64,000 nt of DNA from Clostridia bacterium (lineage in GTDB: Bacteria; Bacillota; Clostridia; Christensenellales; Aristaeellaceae), in contig JAFUFB010000003.1 of the NCBI GenBank assembly GCA_017470145.1, positions 62,001 to 126,000 on the forward strand, given 5' to 3'. Positions within the stretch are counted from its first letter, which is position 1, and each line of letters starts with the position of its first letter. A model generated the notes under the pieces. The model saw nothing but the letters and a program-made list of their open reading frames with translations. It had not been told where the DNA came from and made no database searches. The translations under genes were made by a program, and so were the position numbers. Positions 49,680 to 58,880 of this stretch are shown one piece after another.

Positions 49680-51767
49680 ATGGCTGAATTTACAACGACC
49701 AACATTCGGAACATTGCCCTCATGGGGCATGGCAGCGAGGGCAAAACCACGCTGACGGAGGCGATGCTCTTCGCTGCCGGAGTGACGGACCGCCAGGGCA
49801 AAGTGGAAGACGGAACCACCGTTTCCGACTTTGATCCCGAGGAGAAAAAGCGCGGTTTTTCCATCAGCGCCAGCTACGCTCCCATTCCCTGGGCGGGAAA
49901 AGTGATCAACACCATCGACGTTCCTGGATATTTTGACTTTGCAGGCGAGCTGATGGGCCCCCTGCGCGTGGTGGAGACTGCGGTCATCGTGATCGGTGGC
50001 GTCAATGGCCTCAGCGTTGGCGCGGAGAAAGCTTGGGACTATGCGGGAGAGCATAAGCTGGGTCGGATGTTCGTGGTCAATCAGATGGACCGGGAGCATG
50101 CCAATTTCGAAAAGATCGTGGCTCAGCTGCGGGAAAAGTATGGCAGCAGCGTGGTTCCGATCTTGCTGCCCCTGGGCGATGGTGCCAGCTTCCGCGGCGT
50201 GGTGAACCTGCTGGAGCGGAAGGCCTATGAAGGCGCTTACAAGAAGAGCCTGGAAGTACCGATCCCTGCCGAGCTGGAAGGCGAAATCAACGAAGCCTTC
50301 GAATATCTGACCGAGCAGGCAGCCGCCGCAGATGACGAACTGATGATGAAATACCTGGAAGGCGAAGAGCTGACTCATGACGAAATCATGGAAGGCTTCC
50401 GCAAGGGGATGAAGGACGGCTCCATCGTCCCCGTGGTGGCCTGCAGCGCCCTGACCGGCGTGGGCATCGCCCGGACCATGGACCTGATGGCGAAGTACCT
50501 GCCTTCCCCCGCCCATGAAGGGCTCCACCAGGTGGGCAAGAACCCGAAGACGGACGAAGAGATCACCCGCGAAAGCAAGGACGACGAGCCCTTCAGCGCC
50601 CTGGTGTTCAAGACCATCGCTGACCCCTTCGTTGGCAAGCTGAGCCTCTTCCGCGTCTTCAGCGGAACCATCTCCGGTTCCACCACTCTGTACAACGCCA
50701 ACAAGGAAAAGACTGAGAAGGCTGGCGGCCTGTTCAGCCTGCGGGGCAACAAGCAGACCAACGTGAACCTGCTGCACGCCGGCGACCTGGGCGCCCTGGC
50801 CAAGCTGCAGTTCACCTCCACGGGCGACACCCTGTGCGACCCCAACAATCCCATCATCTATCCTGAAATCAAATTCCCGGAACCCTGCTTCACCAAGGCT
50901 GTCTACGCTGCCAAGCAGGGCGAAGAAGACAAGGTGTTCAGCGGCCTGAACCGTCTGGCGGAAGAAGATCCCTCCATCCGCATCGCCAAGAACGTGGAAA
51001 CCACCGAGACCGAGCTGTCCGGCGCGGGTGAGATGCATCTGGACGTGATCAAGAACAAGCTGGCCTCCAAGTTTGGCGCCAACGCCGTGCTGCAGGATCC
51101 CAAGATCCCCTATCGTGAAACCATCCGGAAGACTGTGAAGGTCCAGGGCCGCCACAAGAAGCAGACCGGTGGACACGGCCAGTTCGGTGACGTGTGGATC
51201 GAGTTCAGCCCCATCACGGACGGCGAGACCGATTTCGAATTTGTGGACGCCGTCGTGGGCGGCGTGGTTCCGCGGAACTTTATCCCCAGCGTAGAAAAGG
51301 GATTGCGGGAAAACCTGGTGAAGGGCGTGCTGGCCGGATATCCCATGGTGCATATCCGGGCGAAGCTGTACGACGGATCCTACCACCCGGTAGACTCCTC
51401 TGAGATGGCCTTCAAGACCGCAGCCCGCATCGCTTACAAGAAGGGCTGTATGGATGCCAGCCCCGTGCTGCTGGAGCCCATCATGCACGTGGACGTGCTG
51501 GTGCCCAATGAATACATGGGCGACATCATGGGCGACATGAACAAGCGCCGCGGCCGCATCATGGGCATGAATCAGCAGGGCAACATGCAGCTGCTGGAAG
51601 CGGAAGCGCCTCTGGCGGAAATGTTCAAGTACGCCACCGACCTGCGGTCCATGACCCAGGCCAGAGGCTCCTTCTCCATGAAGTTTGAACGGTACGAGGA
51701 AGTGCCGGCCAACGAAGCCCAGAAGATCATCGCCAACGCGAAGATCGAGGACGACGACGAGGAGTAA
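49680..51767 (+). CDS. Elongation factor G-like GTPase (second EF-G type)
   Basis: 695 residues with the ATG at 49680, nine bases after AGGAGG; an ATG six bases earlier is too close. All five EF-G domains seem present. The G1 motif is GHGSEGKT (16-23). The switch 2 motif is DVPGYFDF with Tyr84 where EF-G and EF-Tu have the catalytic His, and the base-recognition motif is NQMD instead of NKxD. These traits fit the second EF-G class known from Thermus and clostridia, whose role beside the main factor is unclear. The normal fusA gene is expected elsewhere with the ribosomal operon. Strong codon bias suggests high expression. A terminator follows. Confidence 0.9.
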   Translation: MAEFTTTNIRNIALMGHGSEGKTTLTEAMLFAAGVTDRQGKVEDGTTVSDFDPEEKKRGFSISASYAPIPWAGKVINTIDVPGYFDFAGELMGPLRVVETAVIVIGGVNGLSVGAEKAWDYAGEHKLGRMFVVNQMDREHANFEKIVAQLREKYGSSVVPILLPLGDGASFRGVVNLLERKAYEGAYKKSLEVPIPAELEGEINEAFEYLTEQAAAADDELMMKYLEGEELTHDEIMEGFRKGMKDGSIVPVVACSALTGVGIARTMDLMAKYLPSPAHEGLHQVGKNPKTDEEITRESKDDEPFSALVFKTIADPFVGKLSLFRVFSGTISGSTTLYNANKEKTEKAGGLFSLRGNKQTNVNLLHAGDLGALAKLQFTSTGDTLCDPNNPIIYPEIKFPEPCFTKAVYAAKQGEEDKVFSGLNRLAEEDPSIRIAKNVETTETELSGAGEMHLDVIKNKLASKFGANAVLQDPKIPYRETIRKTVKVQGRHKKQTGGHGQFGDVWIEFSPITDGETDFEFVDAVVGGVVPRNFIPSVEKGLRENLVKGVLAGYPMVHIRAKLYDGSYHPVDSSEMAFKTAARIAYKKGCMDASPVLLEPIMHVDVLVPNEYMGDIMGDMNKRRGRIMGMNQQGNMQLLEAEAPLAEMFKYATDLRSMTQARGSFSMKFERYEEVPANEAQKIIANAKIEDDDEE

Positions 51768-51788
51768 TTATTCCCCTTCGATTCCTTT

Positions 51789-51816
51789 CCCCCTCCGATG
51801 TGGAGGGGGATTTTTA
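51789..51816 (+). terminator. Terminator after EF-G-like gene
   Basis: CCCCCTCC pairs with GGAGGGGG, followed by ATTTTTAT. Confidence 0.88.
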
Positions 51817-51837
51817 TGTGAGTGGGTTGTTTTCTCG

Positions 51838-51866
51838 TTGCCCCACCTTGGGTTCTGTGATAGGAT
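51838..51866 (+). promoter_or_regulatory. Possible promoter for FAD oxidoreductase gene
   Basis: TTGCCC, a 17-base spacer, TAGGAT. Confidence 0.4.
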
Positions 51867-51940
51867 ATAAAGCGAGCTCAAGGGAAACGAATTGGCTTAT
51901 CCATTGAGCTGTGACCAATGAGAAGGAGTTTTGCTGCCCT

Positions 51941-53542
51941 ATGCTGCGATTGTCGAATTTCCCCGTTCCCCTGGATTACACGGAGGATTCCCTGCGAAAA
52001 CTGGTGATAAAAAAGCTGGGAATCTCAGAGGATCAGCTGCTTTCCCTGAAGCTGTATCGCCGGAGCGTGGATGCTCGGGACAAGGGGGATGTACACTTTG
52101 TACTGAGCCTGGATTTGCAGGTAAAGAATGAAGGTACCCTTTTGAAGCGGCATAAGCAGCTAACCCAGGTACATCATCAGGCTCTTCCGCCGCTGCCGAA
52201 GCCACGGTTTACCCATCCGCCGCTGGTGGTAGGTGCTGGTCCGGCGGGACTCTTTTGCGCGCTGACCCTGGCGAGAGCAGGCGCAAACCCAATTCTGATT
52301 GAGCGTGGAAAATCGGTAGAGGATCGGACGCAGGACGTAACGCGGATGACGGAGAAAGGTCTCCTGGATGAAGAATCCAATGTACAGTTCGGGGAGGGCG
52401 GCGCAGGAGCTTTTTCGGATGGCAAGCTTACCTGCGGGGTAAAGTCTCCTTATCTGCGGGAGGTACTGGAAACCTTCGTGACCCATGGCGCGCCGGAGAA
52501 TATCTTAATTGATCCCAAACCTCATATCGGTACTGACCGGTTGAAGCCGGTAGTGGCTTCGATTCGAAATGAGATTATTCAGCTGGGCGGAACCGTGCTG
52601 TTCGAAACCCGACTGGAGCGGTTGATCCTGCGGGCTGGAAATGTGGTCGGAGTGGAAGTCTCCTGTCGGGGGCAGAAGCGGGAAATCGAGACGGAGCAGG
52701 TATTGCTGGCCATCGGGCATTCCGCCCGGGATACAGTGCAGCGGCTCTTTGAAGACGGCGTTCGCATGGAGCAGAAGCCCTTTGCCATGGGCGTCCGGAT
52801 TGAGCATCCGCGAAAGATGATTGACCAGAGCCAATATGGCGCCTTCGCGGGCCATCCCCGGCTGGGGGCTGCCAGCTATAAGCTGACCTGCCATACCCAG
52901 GATGGCCGAGGTGTATACACCTTTTGCATGTGTCCAGGCGGCCATGTTATTGCAGCTGCCTCTCAACCGGAGGGCGTAGTGGTCAATGGCATGAGCTATC
53001 ATGCCCGGGACGCGGAAAACAGCAATGCGGCGCTGCTGGTGGGCGTACGGACGGAGGATTTTGGAGATGACCATCCTCTGGCGGGATTCATCCTGCAGCG
53101 GAAGATTGAGCGGGCAGCGTATCGAGCGGCAAATCTCTCCCAGGATCATTCCTTTTTTGCGCCTGCTCAGCGAGTAGAGGATTTCCTACAGGGGACGGAA
53201 ACCAATAGATGGGGAGATGTGCATCCATCTTATCGACCGGGAGTTACGATGGCTGATTTGCGAGCTGTGCTTCCGGAGTTTATGATTCATAATTTAAAAA
53301 TCGCCCTGCCGGTGCTGGAACGTCAGCTCCATGGCTTTGCTCTGCCAGATGCAGTGTTGACAGCGCCCGAAACCAGGTCATCCTCCCCGGTGAGGTTGCC
53401 CAGAGATGGTACAGGCCAGGCTGAGGGAATCAGCGGCCTATATCCCGTAGGAGAAGGGGCAGGATATGCCGGGGGCATTGTGTCTGCTGCCCTGGATGGC
53501 ATCAGCGCCGCGCGAAAAGTGTTGGAGTCCGTCGCAGATTAA
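51941..53542 (+). CDS. FAD-dependent oxidoreductase (COG2509-type)
   Basis: 533 residues with the ATG at 51941; AAGGAG lies about twelve bases upstream, and a GTG 30 bases earlier is an alternative. After an N-terminal alpha/beta domain of about 85 residues, the dinucleotide-binding motif VVGAGPAGLFCALTLARAG (about 98-116) binds FAD. The motifs QFGEGGAGAFSDGKL (about 148) and YPVGEGAGYAGGI (about 505) are typical of this family of uncharacterised dehydrogenases in Bacillota. It is soluble. The substrate is unknown. The gene is flanked by terminators and seems to be transcribed alone. Confidence 0.9.
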   Translation: MLRLSNFPVPLDYTEDSLRKLVIKKLGISEDQLLSLKLYRRSVDARDKGDVHFVLSLDLQVKNEGTLLKRHKQLTQVHHQALPPLPKPRFTHPPLVVGAGPAGLFCALTLARAGANPILIERGKSVEDRTQDVTRMTEKGLLDEESNVQFGEGGAGAFSDGKLTCGVKSPYLREVLETFVTHGAPENILIDPKPHIGTDRLKPVVASIRNEIIQLGGTVLFETRLERLILRAGNVVGVEVSCRGQKREIETEQVLLAIGHSARDTVQRLFEDGVRMEQKPFAMGVRIEHPRKMIDQSQYGAFAGHPRLGAASYKLTCHTQDGRGVYTFCMCPGGHVIAAASQPEGVVVNGMSYHARDAENSNAALLVGVRTEDFGDDHPLAGFILQRKIERAAYRAANLSQDHSFFAPAQRVEDFLQGTETNRWGDVHPSYRPGVTMADLRAVLPEFMIHNLKIALPVLERQLHGFALPDAVLTAPETRSSSPVRLPRDGTGQAEGISGLYPVGEGAGYAGGIVSAALDGISAARKVLESVAD

Positions 53543-53544
53543 AT

Positions 53545-53624
53545 ATCCTCCCAAGGGGAGGATCAGATCATTGCTTTTCTTTTAGAGGAACGCTGATGAA
53601 AGCTCCCCCGGATCACGGGGGAGC
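53545..53624. repeat. Hairpins after the FAD oxidoreductase gene
   Basis: ATCCTCCC/GGGGAGGAT (53545-53563) with T-rich bases downstream may end transcription. GCTCCCCCG/CGGGGGAGC (53602-53624) belongs to the GC-rich hairpin family also found at 326, 58773 and 58815. The rest of the gap to 53732 shows nothing clear. Confidence 0.55.
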
Positions 53625-53732
53625 GAGAAAACTCTTGTAAATCAACGAAGTAAGCAAAATGCCTTTACGCTGATTTTGGATAAATCAGCGTTTCCTTAGT
53701 AGATTGATAGGAAGGGAGCGGGAGCCGTTTCC

Positions 53733-54497
53733 ATGGATACCAGACCAATTGGCGTGTTCGACAGCGGCGTAGGCGGCATTGGTACCTTAGCCGCCTTGAC
53801 GAAAGAATTGCCCAACGAACATTTTCTGTACTTTGGGGATACCTTGCACTCTCCCTATGGTACCAAAACCACTGAAGAGGTGCAGCTGCTGGTGCGTGAT
53901 GTGGTTGCTCATATGGAGCAAAGCCAGATCAAGGCCCTGGTCATCGCCTGCAACACCGCCACCGGCGCGGCAGCGGCTATGCTGCGGGCGGAGAAAACAT
54001 ATCCCGTCATCGGCATGGAGCCCGCATTAAAGCCCGCCGAAGAACACTGGCAGGGGGGTCGTATTCTGGTAATGGCTACCCCTCTAACCCTGCGTCAGGA
54101 AAAATTCTTCTCTCTCATGGAGCGCTTCGGGGCCCATGCAGTTCCCTTGCCCTGCCCCGGATTGATGGAGCTGGTAGAACAGGAAGACGACATCGGCGCT
54201 CAAAAGTATCTGGAGGATCTCTTCAGCGGATGGCAGCTGGATAAAGTCGATGCCGTCGTTCTGGGGTGCACCCATTATGTGTTTCTGAAGCCCATGATCC
54301 GCCAAATGCTGCCGGAAAGAATTCTGATTACCGATGGCAACGCTGGAACCGCCCGCCAGCTTAAAAGAGTGCTCACCGACAAGGAGCTCCTCAGCGATAG
54401 CCTCACTGGCTACGTTGAAATGGAAACCAGCGGTGACCCGGATATTGTCTTACCGGTTATGCACAAGCTGTTTGTCAAAGGCCTGGAGATTGAATGA
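53733..54497 (+). CDS. murI: Glutamate racemase
   Basis: Makes D-glutamate for peptidoglycan in the cytoplasm; 254 residues, the usual length. The N-terminal IGVFDSGVGGIGTL (6-19), the catalytic Cys73 in IACNTATG and Cys179 in LGCTHYVF are all in place. AGGGAGCGGGAG is upstream of the ATG at a slightly long distance. It precedes a strong promoter for the next gene and appears to be its own unit. Confidence 0.94.
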   Translation: MDTRPIGVFDSGVGGIGTLAALTKELPNEHFLYFGDTLHSPYGTKTTEEVQLLVRDVVAHMEQSQIKALVIACNTATGAAAAMLRAEKTYPVIGMEPALKPAEEHWQGGRILVMATPLTLRQEKFFSLMERFGAHAVPLPCPGLMELVEQEDDIGAQKYLEDLFSGWQLDKVDAVVLGCTHYVFLKPMIRQMLPERILITDGNAGTARQLKRVLTDKELLSDSLTGYVEMETSGDPDIVLPVMHKLFVKGLEIE

Positions 54498-54523
54498 AAC
54501 AATAAAGCGAATCGCGTGGGAAT

Positions 54524-54552
54524 TTGCACTTTCCTCTGTTCTTTGATATAAT
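54524..54552 (+). promoter_or_regulatory. Promoter for the secreted protein / asd / nth genes
   Basis: TTGCAC, a 17-base spacer, TATAAT (54547-54552). Confidence 0.75.
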
Positions 54553-54641
54553 CAGCCGATACGACTTTTCAGGCGGGAAAAGGGTTTCCGCAGGGAGAGA
54601 GGTCGTGATCTGAAATTGGCAGGAAGGGCCGGTGACTTATT

Positions 54642-56183
54642 GTGCGGAAACGGTTACTCTGGATGCTGTGCGTGCTGTTGACAGTTTGCTGCGGCGCAGC
54701 GCTGGCGGCTACCGATACGACAGAATATACATTGGATTCCATCTACGCGAAGGTGACGCTGTCCGACAGTTATGTTGTGCTCCTGCCGGGCAGTATCGGT
54801 CAGCACCCGGAAATTCTGACCGCCCGGAACACCACGGAGGAGGCCTTCGAGGCGGACTGGGCGGCCCGGGGCGTGCTGATGCAGGCCTGGGTACCGGATC
54901 TGGACGCCTGTTTGGAAATTCGGGCGGCCCAGGATGAGGAGGCGGAAACCTACTTCGACATCAGCGCCCAGACGACGCAGATGCGGACGAATTATCGCGC
55001 CGCCCACACGAAGGGCACCAAGTACAAGGACATGGGATACACCATTCAGGCCACGGAATGGTACAAGAGCAGCGCGGACGTCCGCTTCCTGCAGATTAAA
55101 TACAAGCGGGATGTGAACGGGCTTGTCACTCGGGGATACGCCGACAAGACGGTAAAGAACGGATGGACCATCGTGCTGGACTACCAGGTGTATGGCCGGG
55201 CGGTGCGGGACAAGGATTTGAACAGCCTGAAGAAGGTAGCGCGAACATTGACCTTCACCGAGAGCCAGCCCCTGCCCCAGACCACGAAGGGTACCCTGAC
55301 CTTCACTGCCACCCCACCCACAGAGACCAACGTCAGTTCGTTTACAGTGGAAGGGACCACGACCCCTGGCGCCCAGGTGATTGGTACGCTGATGCGCTAT
55401 GCCAATCCTACCCCGAAGCAATTTAAAGTAGACGCCAACAGCAAGACAGGGAAATTTAAGCTGACCATCAAGATGGACAGCGAAGGGGTTTGGCTGCTGA
55501 CCATGACGGTGGACTTGAACGGCAATACCATTGCGGAGCACGTTTTTGAGCCCACCACCTATCAGAGCACCATGCTGCCCCTGACACTGGATACCCCCGT
55601 GCCGGATCAATTCGAAAGCGACGAATTCGTACTCTCCGGAAAGACCACCAAGGGTGTTTCCATCCAGTGCATCGTTACCGGCGGCGCCAAGACCTATGAC
55701 AAGACGGTCCGGACCAACAACTCTGGCAAGTTCAGCTTCAAGATTCCGACGGACACCCAGAGCGAATATAGCATCACCCTGGTGATGCAGAAAAAGAATT
55801 ACGATACCAAGCGGTATAGCTGGACAGCGAACCGGACCTTGACGGAGCGGGACATCCAGAACCAATACAAGTCGGAGGCAGTGAAGCCCGCTTATACCAC
55901 TCTGACCCGGAAGCTGGAAGCATACACCGGGCGCATCATGGGATACAAGGTATATATCACGGACATCCAGCAGGTGGGGGAGGAATACATCATCTCCGCC
56001 GCCATGACCAAGACGAAGAAAGGGACGCTGAAGGATATTATCGTCATCACCACTGGCGAGGAGCCAGCCTTCGTGGTCGGCAGCGAGCAGACCTTCTATG
56101 GCCGGCTGGAAGGGGCTTACGAGGTTCAGAGCGAGGAGGATACGGAGAAATATCCCAGCTTTGAACTGCTATTCTGGGAATAA
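54642..56183 (+). CDS. Secreted beta-domain protein of unknown function
   Basis: 513 residues with a GTG start at 54642 (AGGAAGGGCCGG upstream). The signal sequence (about 1-22, ending ALA-AT) directs export. The first outside domain (about 25-205) is unrecognised. Two Ig-like segments follow (TFTATPPTETNVSSFTVEGT, about 210-300, and LDTPVPDQFESDEFVLSGKT, about 310-390), then a C-terminal part of about 110 residues (YKVYITDIQQVGEEYIISAA). There is no wall anchor or lipobox. It may work at the cell surface. The next gene is asd after 44 bases, an unexpected pairing that may only reflect shared transcription. Confidence 0.82.
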   Translation: MRKRLLWMLCVLLTVCCGAALAATDTTEYTLDSIYAKVTLSDSYVVLLPGSIGQHPEILTARNTTEEAFEADWAARGVLMQAWVPDLDACLEIRAAQDEEAETYFDISAQTTQMRTNYRAAHTKGTKYKDMGYTIQATEWYKSSADVRFLQIKYKRDVNGLVTRGYADKTVKNGWTIVLDYQVYGRAVRDKDLNSLKKVARTLTFTESQPLPQTTKGTLTFTATPPTETNVSSFTVEGTTTPGAQVIGTLMRYANPTPKQFKVDANSKTGKFKLTIKMDSEGVWLLTMTVDLNGNTIAEHVFEPTTYQSTMLPLTLDTPVPDQFESDEFVLSGKTTKGVSIQCIVTGGAKTYDKTVRTNNSGKFSFKIPTDTQSEYSITLVMQKKNYDTKRYSWTANRTLTERDIQNQYKSEAVKPAYTTLTRKLEAYTGRIMGYKVYITDIQQVGEEYIISAAMTKTKKGTLKDIIVITTGEEPAFVVGSEQTFYGRLEGAYEVQSEEDTEKYPSFELLFWE

Positions 56184-56227
56184 CGCGGTTATCAATCACA
56201 CATGGAAATAGAAGGAGAGCAAATCAA

Positions 56228-57325
56228 ATGGAAAAGCTTCGGGCAGGCATTATCGGCGCAACGGGCATGGTGGGCCAGCGGTTCATCAGCCTGCTGGCGA
56301 ATCATCCCTGGTTCCAGGTCAGCTGCGTGGCGGCCTCCAGCCGCAGCGCGGGAAAGACCTATCGGGAAGCGGTAGGGGATCGCTGGGCCTTTGAATGGGA
56401 GATTCCCGCAGCGGTGGCGGAGATGACCGTGCTGGACGCGGCGGAGATCGACGCCGTCTCGGAGAAGGTGGATTTCGTCTTCTGCGCGGTGGACATGAAA
56501 AAGGACGAGATTCGCGCCCTGGAGGAGAATTACGCAAAGCACGAAATTCCCGTGGTCAGCAACAACAGTGCTTGCCGGGGGCTGGTGGACGTGCCCATGG
56601 TGGTGCCGGAAATCAACTGGAACCATCTGGACGTGATTCCTACCCAGCGGAAGCGGCTGGGCACGACCCACGGGTTTATCGCCGTGAAGCCCAATTGCTC
56701 CATCCAGAGCTATGTGCCCGCCCTGACCCCGCTGCTGGACTTCCGGCCCACGGAGGTTTCCGTGTGTACCTATCAGGCCATCAGCGGCGCGGGAAAGACC
56801 TTCAAAACCTGGCCGGAGATGGTGGACAACGTGATTCCCTACATCGGCGGGGAGGACGAGAAAAGCGAACAGGAGCCCCTGAAGCTATGGGGTCAGGTGC
56901 AGGATCTGGGCGAGGGCCCGGTGATCGTCAACGCGGAAAGCCCTGTCATCAGCGCTCAGTGCCTGCGGGTGGCGGCCAGCGACGGCCACATGGCGGCGGT
57001 GTCCGTGCGATTCGCGGAGAAGGTCAGCAAGGAGCAGATCTTAGATCGGTGGGCGAACTATGAAACGGAAGCCCAGCGGCTGGAGCTGCCCAGCGCGCCG
57101 AAGCCCTTCTTGCAGTATTTTGAGGATCCCTCCCGGCCCCAGACCCGCTTGGATCGGGATTTCCAGAATGGATTCGGCGTCAGCATCGGTCGGCTGCGGG
57201 AGGATAAGATTTTTGACTGGCGGTTTGTGTGCCTGAGTCATAATACCATTCGCGGCGCGGCGGGCGGCGGCATCCTGACGGCGGAGCTGCTGACCAAGAA
57301 AGGGTATTTGATTTCAAGAAGATGA
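56228..57325 (+). CDS. asd: Aspartate-semialdehyde dehydrogenase
   Basis: Converts aspartyl phosphate to the semialdehyde for lysine, threonine and methionine and for diaminopimelate in the wall; 365 residues. The NADP-binding GATGMVGQRF (10-19) and active-site Cys157 in KPNCSIQSY are present. Length and the KPNCSIQ motif place it in the archaeal/fungal-like branch rather than the E. coli branch. GAAGGAGAG precedes the ATG. The stop overlaps the nth start (ATGA), so the two genes are coupled. Confidence 0.93.
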   Translation: MEKLRAGIIGATGMVGQRFISLLANHPWFQVSCVAASSRSAGKTYREAVGDRWAFEWEIPAAVAEMTVLDAAEIDAVSEKVDFVFCAVDMKKDEIRALEENYAKHEIPVVSNNSACRGLVDVPMVVPEINWNHLDVIPTQRKRLGTTHGFIAVKPNCSIQSYVPALTPLLDFRPTEVSVCTYQAISGAGKTFKTWPEMVDNVIPYIGGEDEKSEQEPLKLWGQVQDLGEGPVIVNAESPVISAQCLRVAASDGHMAAVSVRFAEKVSKEQILDRWANYETEAQRLELPSAPKPFLQYFEDPSRPQTRLDRDFQNGFGVSIGRLREDKIFDWRFVCLSHNTIRGAAGGGILTAELLTKKGYLISRR

Positions 57326-57960
57326 CAGAAAAAGAGAGAAAACTTCGCATCTTGCAAGCCCTGGAGGAGACCTATCCAGAGGCGGGGCCGGAGCTGCATT
57401 TCACCAATCCCTATGAGACGCTGGTGGCGACGATTCTGTCCGCCCAGTGCACGGATAAGCAGGTGAACAAGGTGACTCCCGCGGTTTTCGCCCGGTATCC
57501 CGACGCGGACAGTATGGCGAAGGCGGAGCTGGACGATCTTTTCCCCATGGTGAAAAGCTGCGGGTTCAAGAGCAAAGCGGGGAACATCGTCGCTGCCTGC
57601 AAGATCATCAGCGAGGAGTATGGGGGCCAGGTGCCGGCCACCCGGGAGGAATTGACGAAGCTGCCTGGGGTGGGGCGAAAGACGGCCAATGTGGTGCTTT
57701 CCAATGCTTTTGGCGTGCCGGCCTTCGCGGTGGACACTCACGTTTTCCGGGTCAGCAACCGATTAGGCCTCTGCAAGGCGGACTCGGTGGAAGCAACCGA
57801 GCGGCAGATGACGAAGCTGATTCCGGAGGAGAAATGGGGCAAGGCCCATCATTGGCTGATTTGGCATGGGCGGCGGATCTGCAAGGCGCAGCGTCCCCTG
57901 TGCGAGGAATGCCAGCTGAAGGAATGGTGTAAGGAATATCAAAAGACCGGCTCCAAGTGA
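57322..57960 (+). CDS. nth: Endonuclease III
   Basis: DNA glycosylase/AP lyase for oxidised pyrimidines, 212 residues. The helix-hairpin-helix LPGVGRKTA has catalytic Lys120 and Asp138 lies in VDTHVFR, exactly the E. coli numbering. The iron-sulfur cluster ligands C-x6-C-x2-C-x5-C are in ICKAQRPLCEECQLKEWC. The ATG overlaps the asd stop. The gene ends inside a two-way terminator shared with truA. Confidence 0.95.
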   Translation: MTEKERKLRILQALEETYPEAGPELHFTNPYETLVATILSAQCTDKQVNKVTPAVFARYPDADSMAKAELDDLFPMVKSCGFKSKAGNIVAACKIISEEYGGQVPATREELTKLPGVGRKTANVVLSNAFGVPAFAVDTHVFRVSNRLGLCKADSVEATERQMTKLIPEEKWGKAHHWLIWHGRRICKAQRPLCEECQLKEWCKEYQKTGSK

Positions 57961-57974
57961 TGGAGTCGGTCTTT
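57942..57974. terminator. Bidirectional terminator between nth and truA
   Basis: AAAGACCG-CTCCA pairs with TGGAG-CGGTCTTT across the nth stop codon; T-runs occur on both strands. Confidence 0.85.
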
Positions 57975-57977
57975 GCT

Positions 57978-58760
57978 TCAGGTGTGCCACCGGAGGGAGG
58001 CAGGATCTGTAAATGCAGCTTCCGGATAGCGAACCTCCGTCAGTTCCAACCCCTGGGGTGGGGCGGTCATGCCCAGATCCAGCCGATTCTGGGAGGAGAG
58101 AGCTCGGGCGAAGGCATCGGGGCAGAGGCGATGGAGGCCGATTTCTACCAGGGTGCCGGCGATGATGCGGACCATGTTATAGAGGAAGGCATTGCCGGAC
58201 ACCAGCAGGGTGAGGCGATCGCCTTCTTGCAGGAGCTCCGCTCGATCCAGGGTGCGAAGAGTGGTTTTCGCTGTGCCTCCCGCGGCCTGAAAGGCAGAGA
58301 AATCATGGGTTCCCAGCAGGGCGGGGAGGGAAGCCTCCATGGCAGCCGTATCCAGGGGCACTGGCACATGCCAGCAGAGGTTACGGTATAGGGCGCTGCC
58401 ATGGCGGGAATTCAGAATACGGTAGGTATAGGTTTTGCCGCAGGACAGGAACCGGGCATGAAAATCCTGCGGAACCTCCCGGCCGGTTTTGACCCGAATA
58501 TCCGGGGGCAGCTGGGTATTGAGCACGAAGGGGTATTTTTCCGGGGGAATGGAGGATTCCGTGTCGAAATGGACCTGCTGGGCCAGGGCGTGGACCCCGG
58601 CGTCTGTGCGGGAGGAGCCGGTGACTGTCAGGGAGGGGACGCCGGTAGCCCGGGCCAGGGCTTCCTCCAGCACCTGCTGGACCGCCAGGCCATTGGATTG
58701 GCGCTGCCAACCGGCGTAGTTTGTTCCGTCGTATTCGACGGATAATAGAATTCTTTTCAT
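57978..58760 (-). CDS. truA: tRNA pseudouridine synthase A
   Basis: Modifies U38-U40 in the tRNA anticodon arm; 260 residues, the normal length. Catalytic Asp53 lies in GSSRTDAGVHA, and EYDGTNYAGWQRQ (9-21) is the usual N-terminal motif. It is the last gene of the ecfA1-ecfA2-ecfT-truA group, a gene order common in Bacillota, and is separated from ecfT by 120 bases with three hairpins. Confidence 0.95.
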   Translation of the reverse strand: MKRILLSVEYDGTNYAGWQRQSNGLAVQQVLEEALARATGVPSLTVTGSSRTDAGVHALAQQVHFDTESSIPPEKYPFVLNTQLPPDIRVKTGREVPQDFHARFLSCGKTYTYRILNSRHGSALYRNLCWHVPVPLDTAAMEASLPALLGTHDFSAFQAAGGTAKTTLRTLDRAELLQEGDRLTLLVSGNAFLYNMVRIIAGTLVEIGLHRLCPDAFARALSSQNRLDLGMTAPPQGLELTEVRYPEAAFTDPASLRWHT

Positions 58761-58772
58761 TTTATTTTTTTC

Positions 58773-58866
58773 GCTCCCCAGCTTCGCAGGGGAGCTTTAC
58801 TCAGTGCGGTTTAGGTTCCCCCGCTCCGCGGGGGAACTCTTTCTCGCGGTATTTTCGCTCCGCGAG
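58773..58866. repeat. Three GC-rich hairpins between ecfT and truA
   Basis: GCTCCCC/GGGGAGC (58773-58795), GTTCCCCCGC/GCGGGGGAAC (58815-58837) and CTCGCGG/CCGCGAG (58843-58866). They resemble the hairpins at 326 and 53602 and may separate expression of the ECF genes from truA. Confidence 0.6.
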
Positions 58867-58880
58867 GGAGCTATTTTAGC

